In this document: piece by piece, positions 17,203 through 25,284 of the stretch
Layout: each line of letters opens with the position of its first letter
Position numbering within the stretch: position 1 is the first letter of the stretch
Assembly (NCBI GenBank): GCA_963815645.1
Contig: CAWFHL010000001.1
Location: forward strand, 2,294,001 to 2,358,000
DNA from: JBBRHQ01 sp963815645
GTDB lineage: Bacteria > Actinomycetota > Thermoleophilia > Solirubrobacterales > 70-9
Direction: 5' to 3'
Length of the DNA: 64,000 nucleotides
The notes under the pieces: generated by a model
What the model saw: only the letters and a program-made list of their open reading frames with translations
Databases searched by the model: none
What the model was told of the DNA's origin: nothing
Position numbers and translations under genes: made by a program

Positions 17203-18309
17203 ATGCTGGTAGCAGAACTCCAAGAGCTTGAAGAGGTAAAGGGGCTGATCAACAGGGGGCAGCAGCTGGGCGTGCTGACCTTCGGTGACGTGGCTTCGGC
17301 CGTCTCCGAGGTGGACCTGGACGAGTCCGACGTCGAGGATCTCTACGGACACCTCGAGAAGTCGGGGATCGAGCTGGTCGAGGACGTCGACCCTGCCCAG
17401 AAGGCCCAGGCCGACGCGATGCCGGCCGAGACCGGCAAGCGGGGCCGGCGCCGTCAGAAGCAGGCGCTCGACCTGAAGCCGGACATGACCACCGACTCGC
17501 TGCAGCTCTTCCTCAAGGACATCGGCAAGGTGCGGCTGTTGACGGCGCAGGAGGAGGTGGACCTGGCCAAGCGGATCGAGAGAGGCGACCTCGATGCGAA
17601 GCAGAAGATGGTCGAGTCCAACCTGCGGCTGGTCGTTTCGATCGCCAAGAACTACCGTAATCAGGGCCTGCCGTTCCTCGACCTGATCCAGGAGGGGACG
17701 CTCGGGCTGGTCCGCGCGGCCGAGAAGTTCGACTACCGCAAGGGCTTCAAGTTCTCGACCTACGCCACCTGGTGGATTCGCCAGGCGATCGCTCGGGCCC
17801 TTGCTGACAAGGCGCGGACGATCCGAATCCCGGTCCATGTCGTCGAGAAGCTCAACAAGATCGGCCGGGCCGAGCGCAAGCTGGTCACCGAGCTGGGCCG
17901 CGAGCCCACTCCTGAGGAGATCGCCGAGGTCACCGGCATCGACCCCGAGGAGGTCGACTCGATCAAGCGCTCCGCCCAGGCCCCGGTCTCGCTGGAGAAG
18001 CCGGTGGGCGACGAGGAAGAATCCGAGTTCGGCCAGTTCATCGCCGACGAGAAGGCCGAGTCGCCCTTCGACCGCGCCGCCGACCTGCTCACCAAGGAGG
18101 CGCTGAAGGAGGCCCTGGAGAACCTCTCCTACCGTGAGCGGCGGGTGCTCGAGCTCCGCTACGGACTCGGGGGCGAGCACCCTCGCACCCTGGACGAGGT
18201 CGGGAGGACCTTCAACGTCACCCGGGAGCGGATCCGCCAGATCGAGAACCAGAGCCTGAAAAAGCTGCAGTCGCTGGCCGAGGCGCAGAAGCTGCGCGAG
18301 GTTGCGTAG
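17203..18309 (+). CDS. rpoD: RNA polymerase principal sigma factor (RpoD/SigA)
   Basis: 368 residues from the ATG at 17203, which follows AGAGAGAGCAGG. Domains in order: region 1.1-like helices (1-62), an Ala/Arg-rich linker, region 1.2 (DSLQLFLKDIGKVRLLTAQEEVDLAKRIE), region 2 (NLRLVVSIAKNYRNQGLPFLDLIQEGTLGLVRAAEKFDYRKGFKFSTYATWWIRQAI, residues 140-196), region 3 with LGREPTPEEIAEVTG, and region 4 (RRVLELRYGLGG...TLDEVGRTFNVTRERIRQIENQSLKKL). It lacks the long N-terminal extension of mycobacterial SigA. The aromatic residues of region 2.3-2.4 needed for promoter melting are present. It is expressed from the sigma-A-type promoter above. Confidence 0.95.
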   Translation: MLVAELQELEEVKGLINRGQQLGVLTFGDVASAVSEVDLDESDVEDLYGHLEKSGIELVEDVDPAQKAQADAMPAETGKRGRRRQKQALDLKPDMTTDSLQLFLKDIGKVRLLTAQEEVDLAKRIERGDLDAKQKMVESNLRLVVSIAKNYRNQGLPFLDLIQEGTLGLVRAAEKFDYRKGFKFSTYATWWIRQAIARALADKARTIRIPVHVVEKLNKIGRAERKLVTELGREPTPEEIAEVTGIDPEEVDSIKRSAQAPVSLEKPVGDEEESEFGQFIADEKAESPFDRAADLLTKEALKEALENLSYRERRVLELRYGLGGEHPRTLDEVGRTFNVTRERIRQIENQSLKKLQSLAEAQKLREVA

Positions 18310-18312
18310 GGA

Positions 18313-18361
18313 CGTCCGGCCCCCAACCTCTCTCTAAAGCCGTTCGGATGGGGGCCGGACG
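18313..18361 (+). terminator. Stem-loop terminator after rpoD
   Basis: A 13-bp perfect inverted repeat (CGTCCGGCCCCCA / TGGGGGCCGGACG) with a 23-nt loop starts four bases after the rpoD stop. No T-run follows, as is common in high-GC actinobacteria. Confidence 0.65.
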
Positions 18362-18400
18362 CCCATAACAGCCGCGGGTGCTTCTGCTCCTCCGCTCTCC

Positions 18401-18949
18401 TCAGGGCAGGCGGTAGTGGAGGTGGATGGTGCCGTTGGGGAAGGTGTTCTGGCCGAGTAGGTCCAGCTTCAGGAGGCCATCGAGCGGTAGGACGGGCTTG
18501 CCTCCGCCTACCGCCACCGGCGCCAGGAAGAGGTGGCACTCGTCGACCAGACCGGCGGCGATCGCCTGGCCTGCGAGATCCGGACCGCCGACCGAGATTT
18601 CGCTCGACGCCGCCGCCTTCATCCGCCTGATCGCATCCGGGTCGAGGTCCGGCTCGATCCGCGTCTTCGGGCTTGCGACCGCCCCGAGCGTCTTCGAGAA
18701 GACGACCTTCTCCGCGGAGCGCCAGATCTCCGCGTAGTCACGCATCGACGGCCGCTCGTCGTCGATCGTCTCCCAGGCGGCCATCACCTCGTACATACGG
18801 CGCCCGTACAGGTAGGTGCCGATCGGTCGCTCCAGGTCGTTGACGTACCGGTGCACCTCCTCGTCGGGGGCGGCCCAACCGAACTCGCCGTTCTGGTCCG
18901 CGACGTAGCCGTCGAGCGAGGCGATCGCCGAATAGATCAGCTTTGCCAC
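18401..18949 (-). CDS. Dihydrofolate reductase/RibD C-terminal family protein
   Basis: 182 residues: AKLIYSAIASLDGYVADQNGEFGWAAPDEEVHRYVNDL at the start, TYLYGRRMYEVMAAWETID, VVFSKTLGAVASPKTR, ISVGGPDLAGQAIAAGLVDECHLFLAPVAVGGGKPVLP. This is the compact DHFR-fold family related to the RibD reductase domain, NADPH-dependent. In actinobacteria such proteins are usually not the housekeeping DHFR, and their substrates are unknown. Confidence 0.85.
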   Translation of the reverse strand: MAKLIYSAIASLDGYVADQNGEFGWAAPDEEVHRYVNDLERPIGTYLYGRRMYEVMAAWETIDDERPSMRDYAEIWRSAEKVVFSKTLGAVASPKTRIEPDLDPDAIRRMKAAASSEISVGGPDLAGQAIAAGLVDECHLFLAPVAVGGGKPVLPLDGLLKLDLLGQNTFPNGTIHLHYRLP

Positions 18950-19073
18950 CTGCCCGCCCTCGGGTTACCAGTTGAGTCCCTCGTCGGGAAAGGCGAAGAG
19001 GCAGAAACCTCGAGCATCCCGGCCTCCGTCAGCGGCAAAGCGCCCATCGGGGCGGGATGGTAACGATGGCCTC

Positions 19074-19667
19074 GTGAGGTCCTTCGATCCCCTCCGGGTG
19101 GGCCGGCTCGAGTGTGACGCCTGGGTCGCCTACTACCGGCGCCGCTGGCCCCGTTTCTTCGCGGCAGCGATCGCGTTGACGCGGGAGACATTTGGCCTCA
19201 GCTGGCCGCAGACGATCCGGGGCGCCTGGCTGGTCCTTCGCGCCAACCAGCTCTGGGTGCCGAAGGCCGGAAACGATCCGGATGGAGCCCGCGACTGCAT
19301 GCGCCGCTTCTACGCGCTGGTCGCGGTGCGGCACGGCGAGAGCTTCGACACCAGCGAGGCGGCGCGGCTCGAGGTCGAGTGGTGGAGGCTGCACCGGGAG
19401 CTCCAGGATCCGGCCCGGAGGGGTGAGGAGGGCGAGCTCGACTCCAGGGAGCTGGAGCTGAGCGGGGCGATCGCGGCGCTTTTCTCACACGTCTACGGGG
19501 TCCGGCCGGAGACGGTGCGGGAGGCGGCCGTTCACCGTGCCCTGGCGATGCGCCACTCCGATCGCTGGGTCGCCGAGGGCAGCGACCCCGCCAGCCCACT
19601 GATCCCGTTGGAGCGGGGTCAGCTGATCGACTCCTACGTTTCTCTGAAGGACGGTGTGGCCCCATAG
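19074..19667 (+). CDS. Unknown soluble protein
   Basis: About 197 residues from the GTG at 19074 (VRSFDPLRVGRLECDAWVAYYRRRWPRFF); the frame is open upstream to 18972, but that stretch is low-complexity and lies over the DHFR-like gene's promoter region. The body is helical and Trp/Arg-rich: WLVLRANQLWVPKAGNDPDGARDCMRRFYALV, EVEWWRLHRELQDP, LFSHVYGVRPETVREAAVHRALAMRHSDRWVAEG. No family recognised. It ends 9 bp before the GNAT gene and probably shares a transcript. Confidence 0.6.
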   Translation: MRSFDPLRVGRLECDAWVAYYRRRWPRFFAAAIALTRETFGLSWPQTIRGAWLVLRANQLWVPKAGNDPDGARDCMRRFYALVAVRHGESFDTSEAARLEVEWWRLHRELQDPARRGEEGELDSRELELSGAIAALFSHVYGVRPETVREAAVHRALAMRHSDRWVAEGSDPASPLIPLERGQLIDSYVSLKDGVAP

Positions 19668-19676
19668 GCTGGCGCC

Positions 19677-20297
19677 GTGGAGGTTTCACCCGGCCCAGAG
19701 GTGCGAGAGGCAACGGAGGAGGACCACGAGGCCGCCGCGGAAGCGCTGGCGCTCGCCTTCGCCGACGACCCGGCTTGGGCCCACCTGATTCCCGACGATC
19801 GGGCCAGGGCGGAGCGCCTGCTCGCCTTCTTCGATGCAGAGATCGCCAACCTCGTGCCTGAATGGCGGCAGCTATGGGTCACCGGCGACGGCAGCGGCGC
19901 GGCAATCTGGGCTCCACCGGGCCGCTGGCGGGTGCCGTTCTCGCGAACCCTTCGGGCCTCCACCGCGATGACCCGGGTCTTCGGCGCCCGGCTACCGGTG
20001 GCGACCTGGACGTTGCTGCGGATCGAGCGACACCACCCTGCCTCCCCGAGGCATTGGTACCTGCACTATCTGGGGGTGGAGCCGCGCCACCAGGGGAAGG
20101 GCCTTGGCGGGGCGCTTCTGGCCCCCGTGCTCACGTCCTGCGATCTCCAGGCTGTCCCGGCTCATCTCGAGGCGAGCACCGAGCGCAGCCGGATGCTCTA
20201 CGAGCGCAACGGGTTCGGACTCACCGGTTCGCTCAACCTGCCGCTCGGAGGGCCGATCGTCAGGGGCATGTGGCGTCGACCTCAAGGCCTCGATTGA
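19677..20297 (+). CDS. GNAT-family N-acetyltransferase
   Basis: 206 residues from the GTG at 19677. GNAT motif A is seen in HYLGVEPRHQGKGLGGALLAPVL (the Q-x-x-G-x-G/A acetyl-CoA pyrophosphate loop), followed by motif B (HLEASTERSRMLYERNGFGLTG). Such enzymes transfer an acetyl group from acetyl-CoA to an amine; the acceptor is unknown. It lies directly upstream of the pilus locus (19 bp), with no obvious functional link. Confidence 0.85.
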   Translation: MEVSPGPEVREATEEDHEAAAEALALAFADDPAWAHLIPDDRARAERLLAFFDAEIANLVPEWRQLWVTGDGSGAAIWAPPGRWRVPFSRTLRASTAMTRVFGARLPVATWTLLRIERHHPASPRHWYLHYLGVEPRHQGKGLGGALLAPVLTSCDLQAVPAHLEASTERSRMLYERNGFGLTGSLNLPLGGPIVRGMWRRPQGLD

Positions 20298-20316
20298 GGC
20301 GCCGATATATGTCCGC

Positions 20317-21660
20317 ATGCTGGACATGGATGCGGCCCTGCGCAAGCTCGTCGAGCTTGATGGCTCCGATCTTCACGTCAAGGTCGGGACGACGCCGATC
20401 GTCCGGATCGACGGCAAGCTCGGCCCGCTCGAGGGCCACGAGCGGGAGCTGACCGGCGAGGAGACCGAGAAGGCCTTCCACGACATCGCCGAGACCCGGT
20501 CGCTGACCGAGTTCGAGGAGGTCGGCGAGGCCGACTTTGCCTACTCGATCCCCTCCGTGGCCCGCTTCCGGGTCAGCGCCTTCAAACAGCGCGGCTCGGT
20601 CTCGATCGTCTGCCGCGCGATCCCCTTCAACATCCGCACGATCGAGGAGCTCGGGCTCCCGGACGTGGTCCGCAAGCTGGCGGAGGAGCCACGCGGGATC
20701 GTGCTCTTGACCGGCACCACCGGCTCGGGCAAGTCGACCACCCTGGCGGCGATGGTCGACCACATCAACGCAACCCGCGCCCGGCACGTCGTCACGCTCG
20801 AGGATCCGATCGAGTACCTGCATCGCGACCGGATGTCGATCATCAACCAGCGCGAGGTCGGCTCCGACACCGAGAGCTTCAGCAGGGCGATGCGGCGGGT
20901 GCTGCGCCAGGACCCCGACGTGATCCTGATCGGGGAGATGCGCGACGAGGAGACCGTCCGAACCGCGCTCTCAGCCGCGGAGACCGGCCATCTCGTCTTC
21001 TCGACCCTGCACACCCTGGACGCGACCGAGACGATCAACCGGATCATCGACTTCTTCCCGCCCCACCTGCAGCAACAGGCTCGCGTGATGCTTGCCTCGA
21101 CCCTGAAGGGAGCGTTGTCGCAGCGCCTCATCCCGCGGATCGACGGTGTCGGGCGGATCGCGGCAGCGGAGATCCTGGTCGCGACGGGGCGGGTCAAGGA
21201 CCTGATCCTGCAGCCCGAGGAGACGGGCAAGATCACCGAGGTGATCGCCGAAGGCGGCTATTACGGGATGCGGACCTTCGATCAGGATCTGCTCGAACAC
21301 GTCATGGCCGGACGGGTCAGCGTCGACGTGGCGCTCGAGGCGGCCTCGCGCCCGCACGACTTCAAGCTGATGCTCGAGGCCGGCGGGGAGCGCGCCAGCG
21401 GGATCGAGCAGATCGAGTCAGGCCGCAGGTCGGCTGCCGGAGGCAACGGCTCGCCTGCGCCATTCCCGCCGGTCGAGGCGATTCCTCCACCGCCGGCGGT
21501 GGCACAGCCTCAACCCACTGCAGCGGCGGCCGCGCCGGTGAGCTCTCTCCCGCCGCCGGGCCAGGCCCAACCGCGGGCACCGGCGCCGGCCGCCCCTGCG
21601 GCGACCGAGCCGCCGCAGGCAAACGAGCCGCCCGCGGGCAACGGAAGTTCTCCGGGCTAG
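20317..21660 (+). CDS. pilT: Type IV pilus retraction ATPase PilT (copy 1) with a Pro/Ala-rich tail
   Basis: 447 residues from the ATG at 20317. A PilT/GspE hexameric ATPase: the N-domain with GSDLHVKVGTTPIVRIDGKL, Walker A GTTGSGKSTTLAAM, Asp box VVTLEDPIEYLH, Walker B DVILIGEMRDEETV and His box AETGHLVFSTLHT, then the PilT-type AIRNLI-equivalent region VATGRVKDLI. After about residue 350 the protein carries a ~95-residue low-complexity tail rich in Pro, Ala and Gln that ordinary PilT lacks. It heads the plus-strand pilus gene series; a second PilT is 3.8 kb downstream. Confidence 0.92.
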   Translation: MLDMDAALRKLVELDGSDLHVKVGTTPIVRIDGKLGPLEGHERELTGEETEKAFHDIAETRSLTEFEEVGEADFAYSIPSVARFRVSAFKQRGSVSIVCRAIPFNIRTIEELGLPDVVRKLAEEPRGIVLLTGTTGSGKSTTLAAMVDHINATRARHVVTLEDPIEYLHRDRMSIINQREVGSDTESFSRAMRRVLRQDPDVILIGEMRDEETVRTALSAAETGHLVFSTLHTLDATETINRIIDFFPPHLQQQARVMLASTLKGALSQRLIPRIDGVGRIAAAEILVATGRVKDLILQPEETGKITEVIAEGGYYGMRTFDQDLLEHVMAGRVSVDVALEAASRPHDFKLMLEAGGERASGIEQIESGRRSAAGGNGSPAPFPPVEAIPPPPAVAQPQPTAAAAAPVSSLPPPGQAQPRAPAPAAPAATEPPQANEPPAGNGSSPG

Positions 21661-21673
21661 AACACCCGTCCAG

Positions 21674-22294
21674 ATGAGGGACAAGCTCAACAACAGCCCG
21701 ATCGCCCAGGTCGCGCTCGTCGCGATCCTGCTGGCGGGCGGCGCCTTCTTCCTGCTCAGCGGGCAGGGGGGAGGCGGTGGCTCCTCGAGCAGCGCCCCGA
21801 CGACCGCCACCGCTCCGGCGACGACGGCTCCTCCGGCGAGCCCGGTCACCGATCCCAGCGCCGCCGCCGGGACAGCCCTGCCGACCGACGTCGCCGGCGC
21901 CGGGCCGGCCGGCGCCGCGGCTTCGGTGCCGACGCCGTCTCTTCCGGCTCCGCTGAAGCGCGCCTATGCCTCCGGCGAGACCGTCGTCCTCCTGGTCGTC
22001 CGCGGCGGGGGGATCGACGATTCGCTGGTGGCCCCTGTGGTCCGCAGGCTGAAGGCCGCCTCCGGTGTCGCCGTGTTTATCGCTCCCGCGAAGCGGATCG
22101 CCCGTTATGCGGCGATCACCCTCGGCGTCAACGTCAACCGGGTCCCGGCGCTCGTCGTCGTCCGCCCGCGCCCGCTCAGCGGCGGACACCCGCAGGCCAC
22201 GGTGAGCTACGGCTTCCAGAGTCCGGCGGCGATCGCTCAGGCGGTGATCGACGCTTCCTACAACGGCCCTGCGGCGACCTATCACCCGAACTAG
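21674..22294 (+). CDS. Membrane-anchored protein with thioredoxin-like domain, in pilus cluster
   Basis: 206 residues. One N-terminal TM segment (AQVALVAILLAGGAFFLLS), a Gly/Ser/Thr/Ala/Pro-rich linker (about 35-90), and a C-terminal domain (PLKRAYASGETVVLLVVRGGGIDDSLVAPVVRRLKAASGVAVFIAPAKRIARYAAITLGVNVNRVPALVVVRP). That domain has the spacing and cis-Pro (VNRVPALVVV) of a thioredoxin fold but no CXXC, so it cannot be an oxidoreductase. It sits between pilT and pilB with gaps of 13 and 21 bp, so it is probably a structural pilus assembly partner. Function unknown. Confidence 0.65.
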   Translation: MRDKLNNSPIAQVALVAILLAGGAFFLLSGQGGGGGSSSSAPTTATAPATTAPPASPVTDPSAAAGTALPTDVAGAGPAGAAASVPTPSLPAPLKRAYASGETVVLLVVRGGGIDDSLVAPVVRRLKAASGVAVFIAPAKRIARYAAITLGVNVNRVPALVVVRPRPLSGGHPQATVSYGFQSPAAIAQAVIDASYNGPAATYHPN

Positions 22295-22315
22295 TCGCCA
22301 CCGGCGGAGGCTCGG

Positions 22316-24124
22316 ATGAGCTACGACCAGTACCCCAACCATTTGCGGCCCGTCCCCGACTCCGGCGACTCGACCGCGCCGGTCCCGGAGCAGCCGGAGA
22401 GCAGCGGCCCGCTGGGCCTCACCGCGCCGATGCACCGGCGGCGCTCGGCAGGGTTCACGACCGATGTCCTGATCGAGCTCGGCTACGCGACCCCGGAGCG
22501 GGTCGCCCGGGCGATCGAGGAGGCCCGCACCGCGGGCGCTCCGCCGGAAGCGCTGCTCCTGGTCGAGGGTGCGATCTCCGGCGATCAGCTCTCACGTGGG
22601 ATCGCCGAGCGGTACGGCCTCGATCACGTCGACCTTTCCATCTACCAGGTGGACATGGCCGCCGCCGCCCTGTTCCCGCTCAACACAGCCCGCCGGTATC
22701 AGGCCGTGCCGATCGGCTTCCTCGACCAGCAGACGCTTCTGGTCGCGATGTCCGATCCCGGCAACGTGCTCGCGGTCGACGACATCAAGATGGCCACCGG
22801 GTTGGAGTGCCGAGTTGCGGTCGCCGCCGAGGACGACCTCGAGGCGTTGCTCGGACGCCTCAACACGCTTCACAGCGCCGCGACCGAGGCGATCATCGAA
22901 GAGCAGGAGCGGGCCGAGGGCGACGAGCAGTCCGAGCTTGCCGATGTCTCCGATCTTCAGGCGACCGCCGAGGACGCCCCCGTGATCAAGCTCGTCTACT
23001 CCATTCTCGGCCAGGCGGTGGCCGAGGGAGCGTCCGACATCCACCTGGAGCCCGAGGAGGGGGAGATGCGGGTGCGATTCCGGGTCGACGGGGTGCTGAG
23101 AGAGACCGCCCACGTTCCCAACCGGATGATCAGCGCGGTGATCTCGCGGATCAAGATCATGAGCGACCTCGACATCGCCGAGAAGCGGATGCCCCAGGAC
23201 GGACGGGTAAGTGTCGCGGTCGAGGACCGGCACGTCGATCTTCGCGTCACCACCCTTCCGACACAGCGCGGCGAGGGCGCGACGATCCGCATCCTCGACA
23301 ACGAGAACGCCCAGCTCGACCTCGATTCGCTGGGGATGGAGGGGGTGGCCGTGGAGCGCTTCGAGGCGTCCTTCCACCGGCCCTACGGCGCCGTGCTGGT
23401 GACCGGCCCGACCGGCTCGGGAAAGTCGACGACTCTCTACGCGGCGCTCCAGGACCTGAACAGGGTCGAGAAGAAGATCATCACGATCGAGGACCCGGTC
23501 GAGTACCGGATCGACGGGATCAACCAGATCAACGTCAACCGGAAGGCGGGGCTCGACTTCGCCACCGGCCTGCGGTCGATCCTGCGTGCCGATCCCGACA
23601 TCGTCATGGTCGGCGAGATCCGCGACTCCGAGACGGCGCGGATCGCGATCGAGGCGGCGCTGACCGGGCACATGATGCTCACCACCCTGCACACCAACGA
23701 CGCCCCCGGGGCGATCTCCAGGCTGGGCAAGATGGGGATCGAGGCGTTCCTGACCGGCTCCGCGGTCGATTGCGTCATCGCCCAGCGCCTGGCCCGAAAG
23801 CTCTGCCCTCACTGCAAGCGGAGGGCGATCATCCCGGCCGCCCTGCTGGCCGAGAACGGGGTCCGAATGGGGACCGATGTCGAGGGCTACGAGCCGGTCG
23901 GCTGCGGGCGCTGCGGCGGCAACGGCTACCGCGGCAGGGTCGGCATCTACTCGGTGATGCAGATGAGCGAGCAGCTGAAGGAGATGACCGTGGCCGGCAC
24001 CCCCGAGGCCGAGATCGCCGCCGTCGCCCGTCAGCAGGGCATGCAGACGCTGCGCGAGAACGGCCTCGGCAAGGTCCGGGCGGGGCTGACCAGTTTCGAG
24101 GAGATCCTGCGCGTCACCGCCTAA
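22316..24124 (+). CDS. pilB: Type IV pilus extension ATPase PilB
   Basis: 602 residues. The N-terminal GspE-N/MshE-like domain (about 45-190; TTDVLIELGYATPERVARAIEEA, ISGDQLSRGIAERYGLDHVDLSIYQVD) is followed by the ATPase: EGASDIHLEPEEGEMRVRFRVDGVL, Walker A VTGPTGSGKSTTLYAAL, Asp box IITIEDPVEYRIDGINQINVN, Walker B DIVMVGEIRDSETA and His box LTGHMMLTTLHTNDA. The zinc site has cysteines in RKLCPHCKRR and GCGRCGGNGYRGRVG. MshE-type N-domains in some PilB/GspE proteins bind c-di-GMP; the residues for that are not certain here, but the idea fits the riboswitch before pilA. Confidence 0.94.
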   Translation: MSYDQYPNHLRPVPDSGDSTAPVPEQPESSGPLGLTAPMHRRRSAGFTTDVLIELGYATPERVARAIEEARTAGAPPEALLLVEGAISGDQLSRGIAERYGLDHVDLSIYQVDMAAAALFPLNTARRYQAVPIGFLDQQTLLVAMSDPGNVLAVDDIKMATGLECRVAVAAEDDLEALLGRLNTLHSAATEAIIEEQERAEGDEQSELADVSDLQATAEDAPVIKLVYSILGQAVAEGASDIHLEPEEGEMRVRFRVDGVLRETAHVPNRMISAVISRIKIMSDLDIAEKRMPQDGRVSVAVEDRHVDLRVTTLPTQRGEGATIRILDNENAQLDLDSLGMEGVAVERFEASFHRPYGAVLVTGPTGSGKSTTLYAALQDLNRVEKKIITIEDPVEYRIDGINQINVNRKAGLDFATGLRSILRADPDIVMVGEIRDSETARIAIEAALTGHMMLTTLHTNDAPGAISRLGKMGIEAFLTGSAVDCVIAQRLARKLCPHCKRRAIIPAALLAENGVRMGTDVEGYEPVGCGRCGGNGYRGRVGIYSVMQMSEQLKEMTVAGTPEAEIAAVARQQGMQTLRENGLGKVRAGLTSFEEILRVTA

Positions 24125-24156
24125 AGTTGGCCCCGGGGCAGGCCGATTAAGGGCCC

Positions 24157-25275
24157 ATGGATTTCGATTTCGCCGGGGTTCTGCGCGGCATGGTCGAGGC
24201 CGGCGCCTCCGACCTGCACCTGACCGCCGGCTTCCCTCCGGCGATCCGGGTGAAGGGGCGAATCTCGCCGATGGAGGGGTACGGCCCGCTCGACTCCCAG
24301 CAAACGCGCGAAATCGTCTACAGCATCCTCAATGACCACCAGCGCAAGCGCTTCGAGAACAACCAGCAGCTCGACTTCGCATACGCGATCCCGAACGTGG
24401 CGAGGTTCCGCGTCAACACCTTCTTCCAGCGCGGCGCGATCAGCGCAGCCTTCAGGCGGGTCCCCCACCAGATTCCCGACCTCGGCTCGCTCAAGGTTCC
24501 GGAAGTGCTGCGTGACTTCTCCCGCAAACCGCGCGGCTTCGTCCTGGTCACCGGCCCGACCGGCTCGGGCAAGTCGACGACCCTGGCGGCGATGGTCGAC
24601 CTGATCAACTCCGAGCGCGAGGACCACATCCTGACGATCGAGGACCCGATCGAATTCCTCCACGCCCACAAGCGCTCGATCGTCAACCAGCGCGAGGTGG
24701 GGGCCGACGCGATCGACTTCGCCCTCGGCCTGAAGGCGGCTCTGCGGCAGGACCCCGATGTGATCCTGGTCGGCGAGATGCGCGACCTGGAGACGATCTC
24801 GACCGCGCTGACCGCGGCTGAGACCGGCCATCTGGTCTTCGCCACCCTGCACACCCAGTCGACCGCCCAGACGGTCGACCGGATCATCGACGTCTTCCCG
24901 CCCCAGCAGCAGGGCCAGGTCCGCACCCAGCTCTCGATCGCGCTGCAGGGAATCGTCACCCAGCAGCTGCTGCCGACCTCGGACGGAACCGGCAGGGTGG
25001 TGGCGACCGAGGTCCTGGTGCCCACCCCGGCGATCCGCAATCTGATCCGCGAGGCGAAGTCCCACCAGATCTACGCCGCGATCCAGACCTCGGGGTCGGT
25101 CGGGATGCAGACCATGGACGCCGACCTGGCCCGGCTGGTGAGGCTCGGCACGATCACCCCGGAGCTTGCCCAGCAGCGCGCCTCGGTCCCGGAGGAGCTG
25201 ATGCGGCTGCTCGCGGGCGGCGGCGTCAATGCAGCGCCGATCACGCCGCAACCGGTCGCCGGCATGGCCGGCTAG
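24157..25275 (+). CDS. pilT: Type IV pilus retraction ATPase PilT (copy 2)
   Basis: 372 residues, standard PilT length. MVEAGASDLHLTAGFPPAIRVKGRI, Walker A VTGPTGSGKSTTLAAM, LTIEDPIEFLHAHKRSIVNQREVG, Walker B VILVGEMRDLETI, His box AETGHLVFATLHTQSTAQTVDRIIDVFPP, and the PilT-specific TPAIRNLIREAKSHQIYAAIQT near the C-terminus, which copy 1 has in a diverged form. This copy is the more canonical retraction motor. It lies between pilB and pilC. Confidence 0.94.
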   Translation: MDFDFAGVLRGMVEAGASDLHLTAGFPPAIRVKGRISPMEGYGPLDSQQTREIVYSILNDHQRKRFENNQQLDFAYAIPNVARFRVNTFFQRGAISAAFRRVPHQIPDLGSLKVPEVLRDFSRKPRGFVLVTGPTGSGKSTTLAAMVDLINSEREDHILTIEDPIEFLHAHKRSIVNQREVGADAIDFALGLKAALRQDPDVILVGEMRDLETISTALTAAETGHLVFATLHTQSTAQTVDRIIDVFPPQQQGQVRTQLSIALQGIVTQQLLPTSDGTGRVVATEVLVPTPAIRNLIREAKSHQIYAAIQTSGSVGMQTMDADLARLVRLGTITPELAQQRASVPEELMRLLAGGGVNAAPITPQPVAGMAG

Positions 25276-25284
25276 GAGGAGCTC

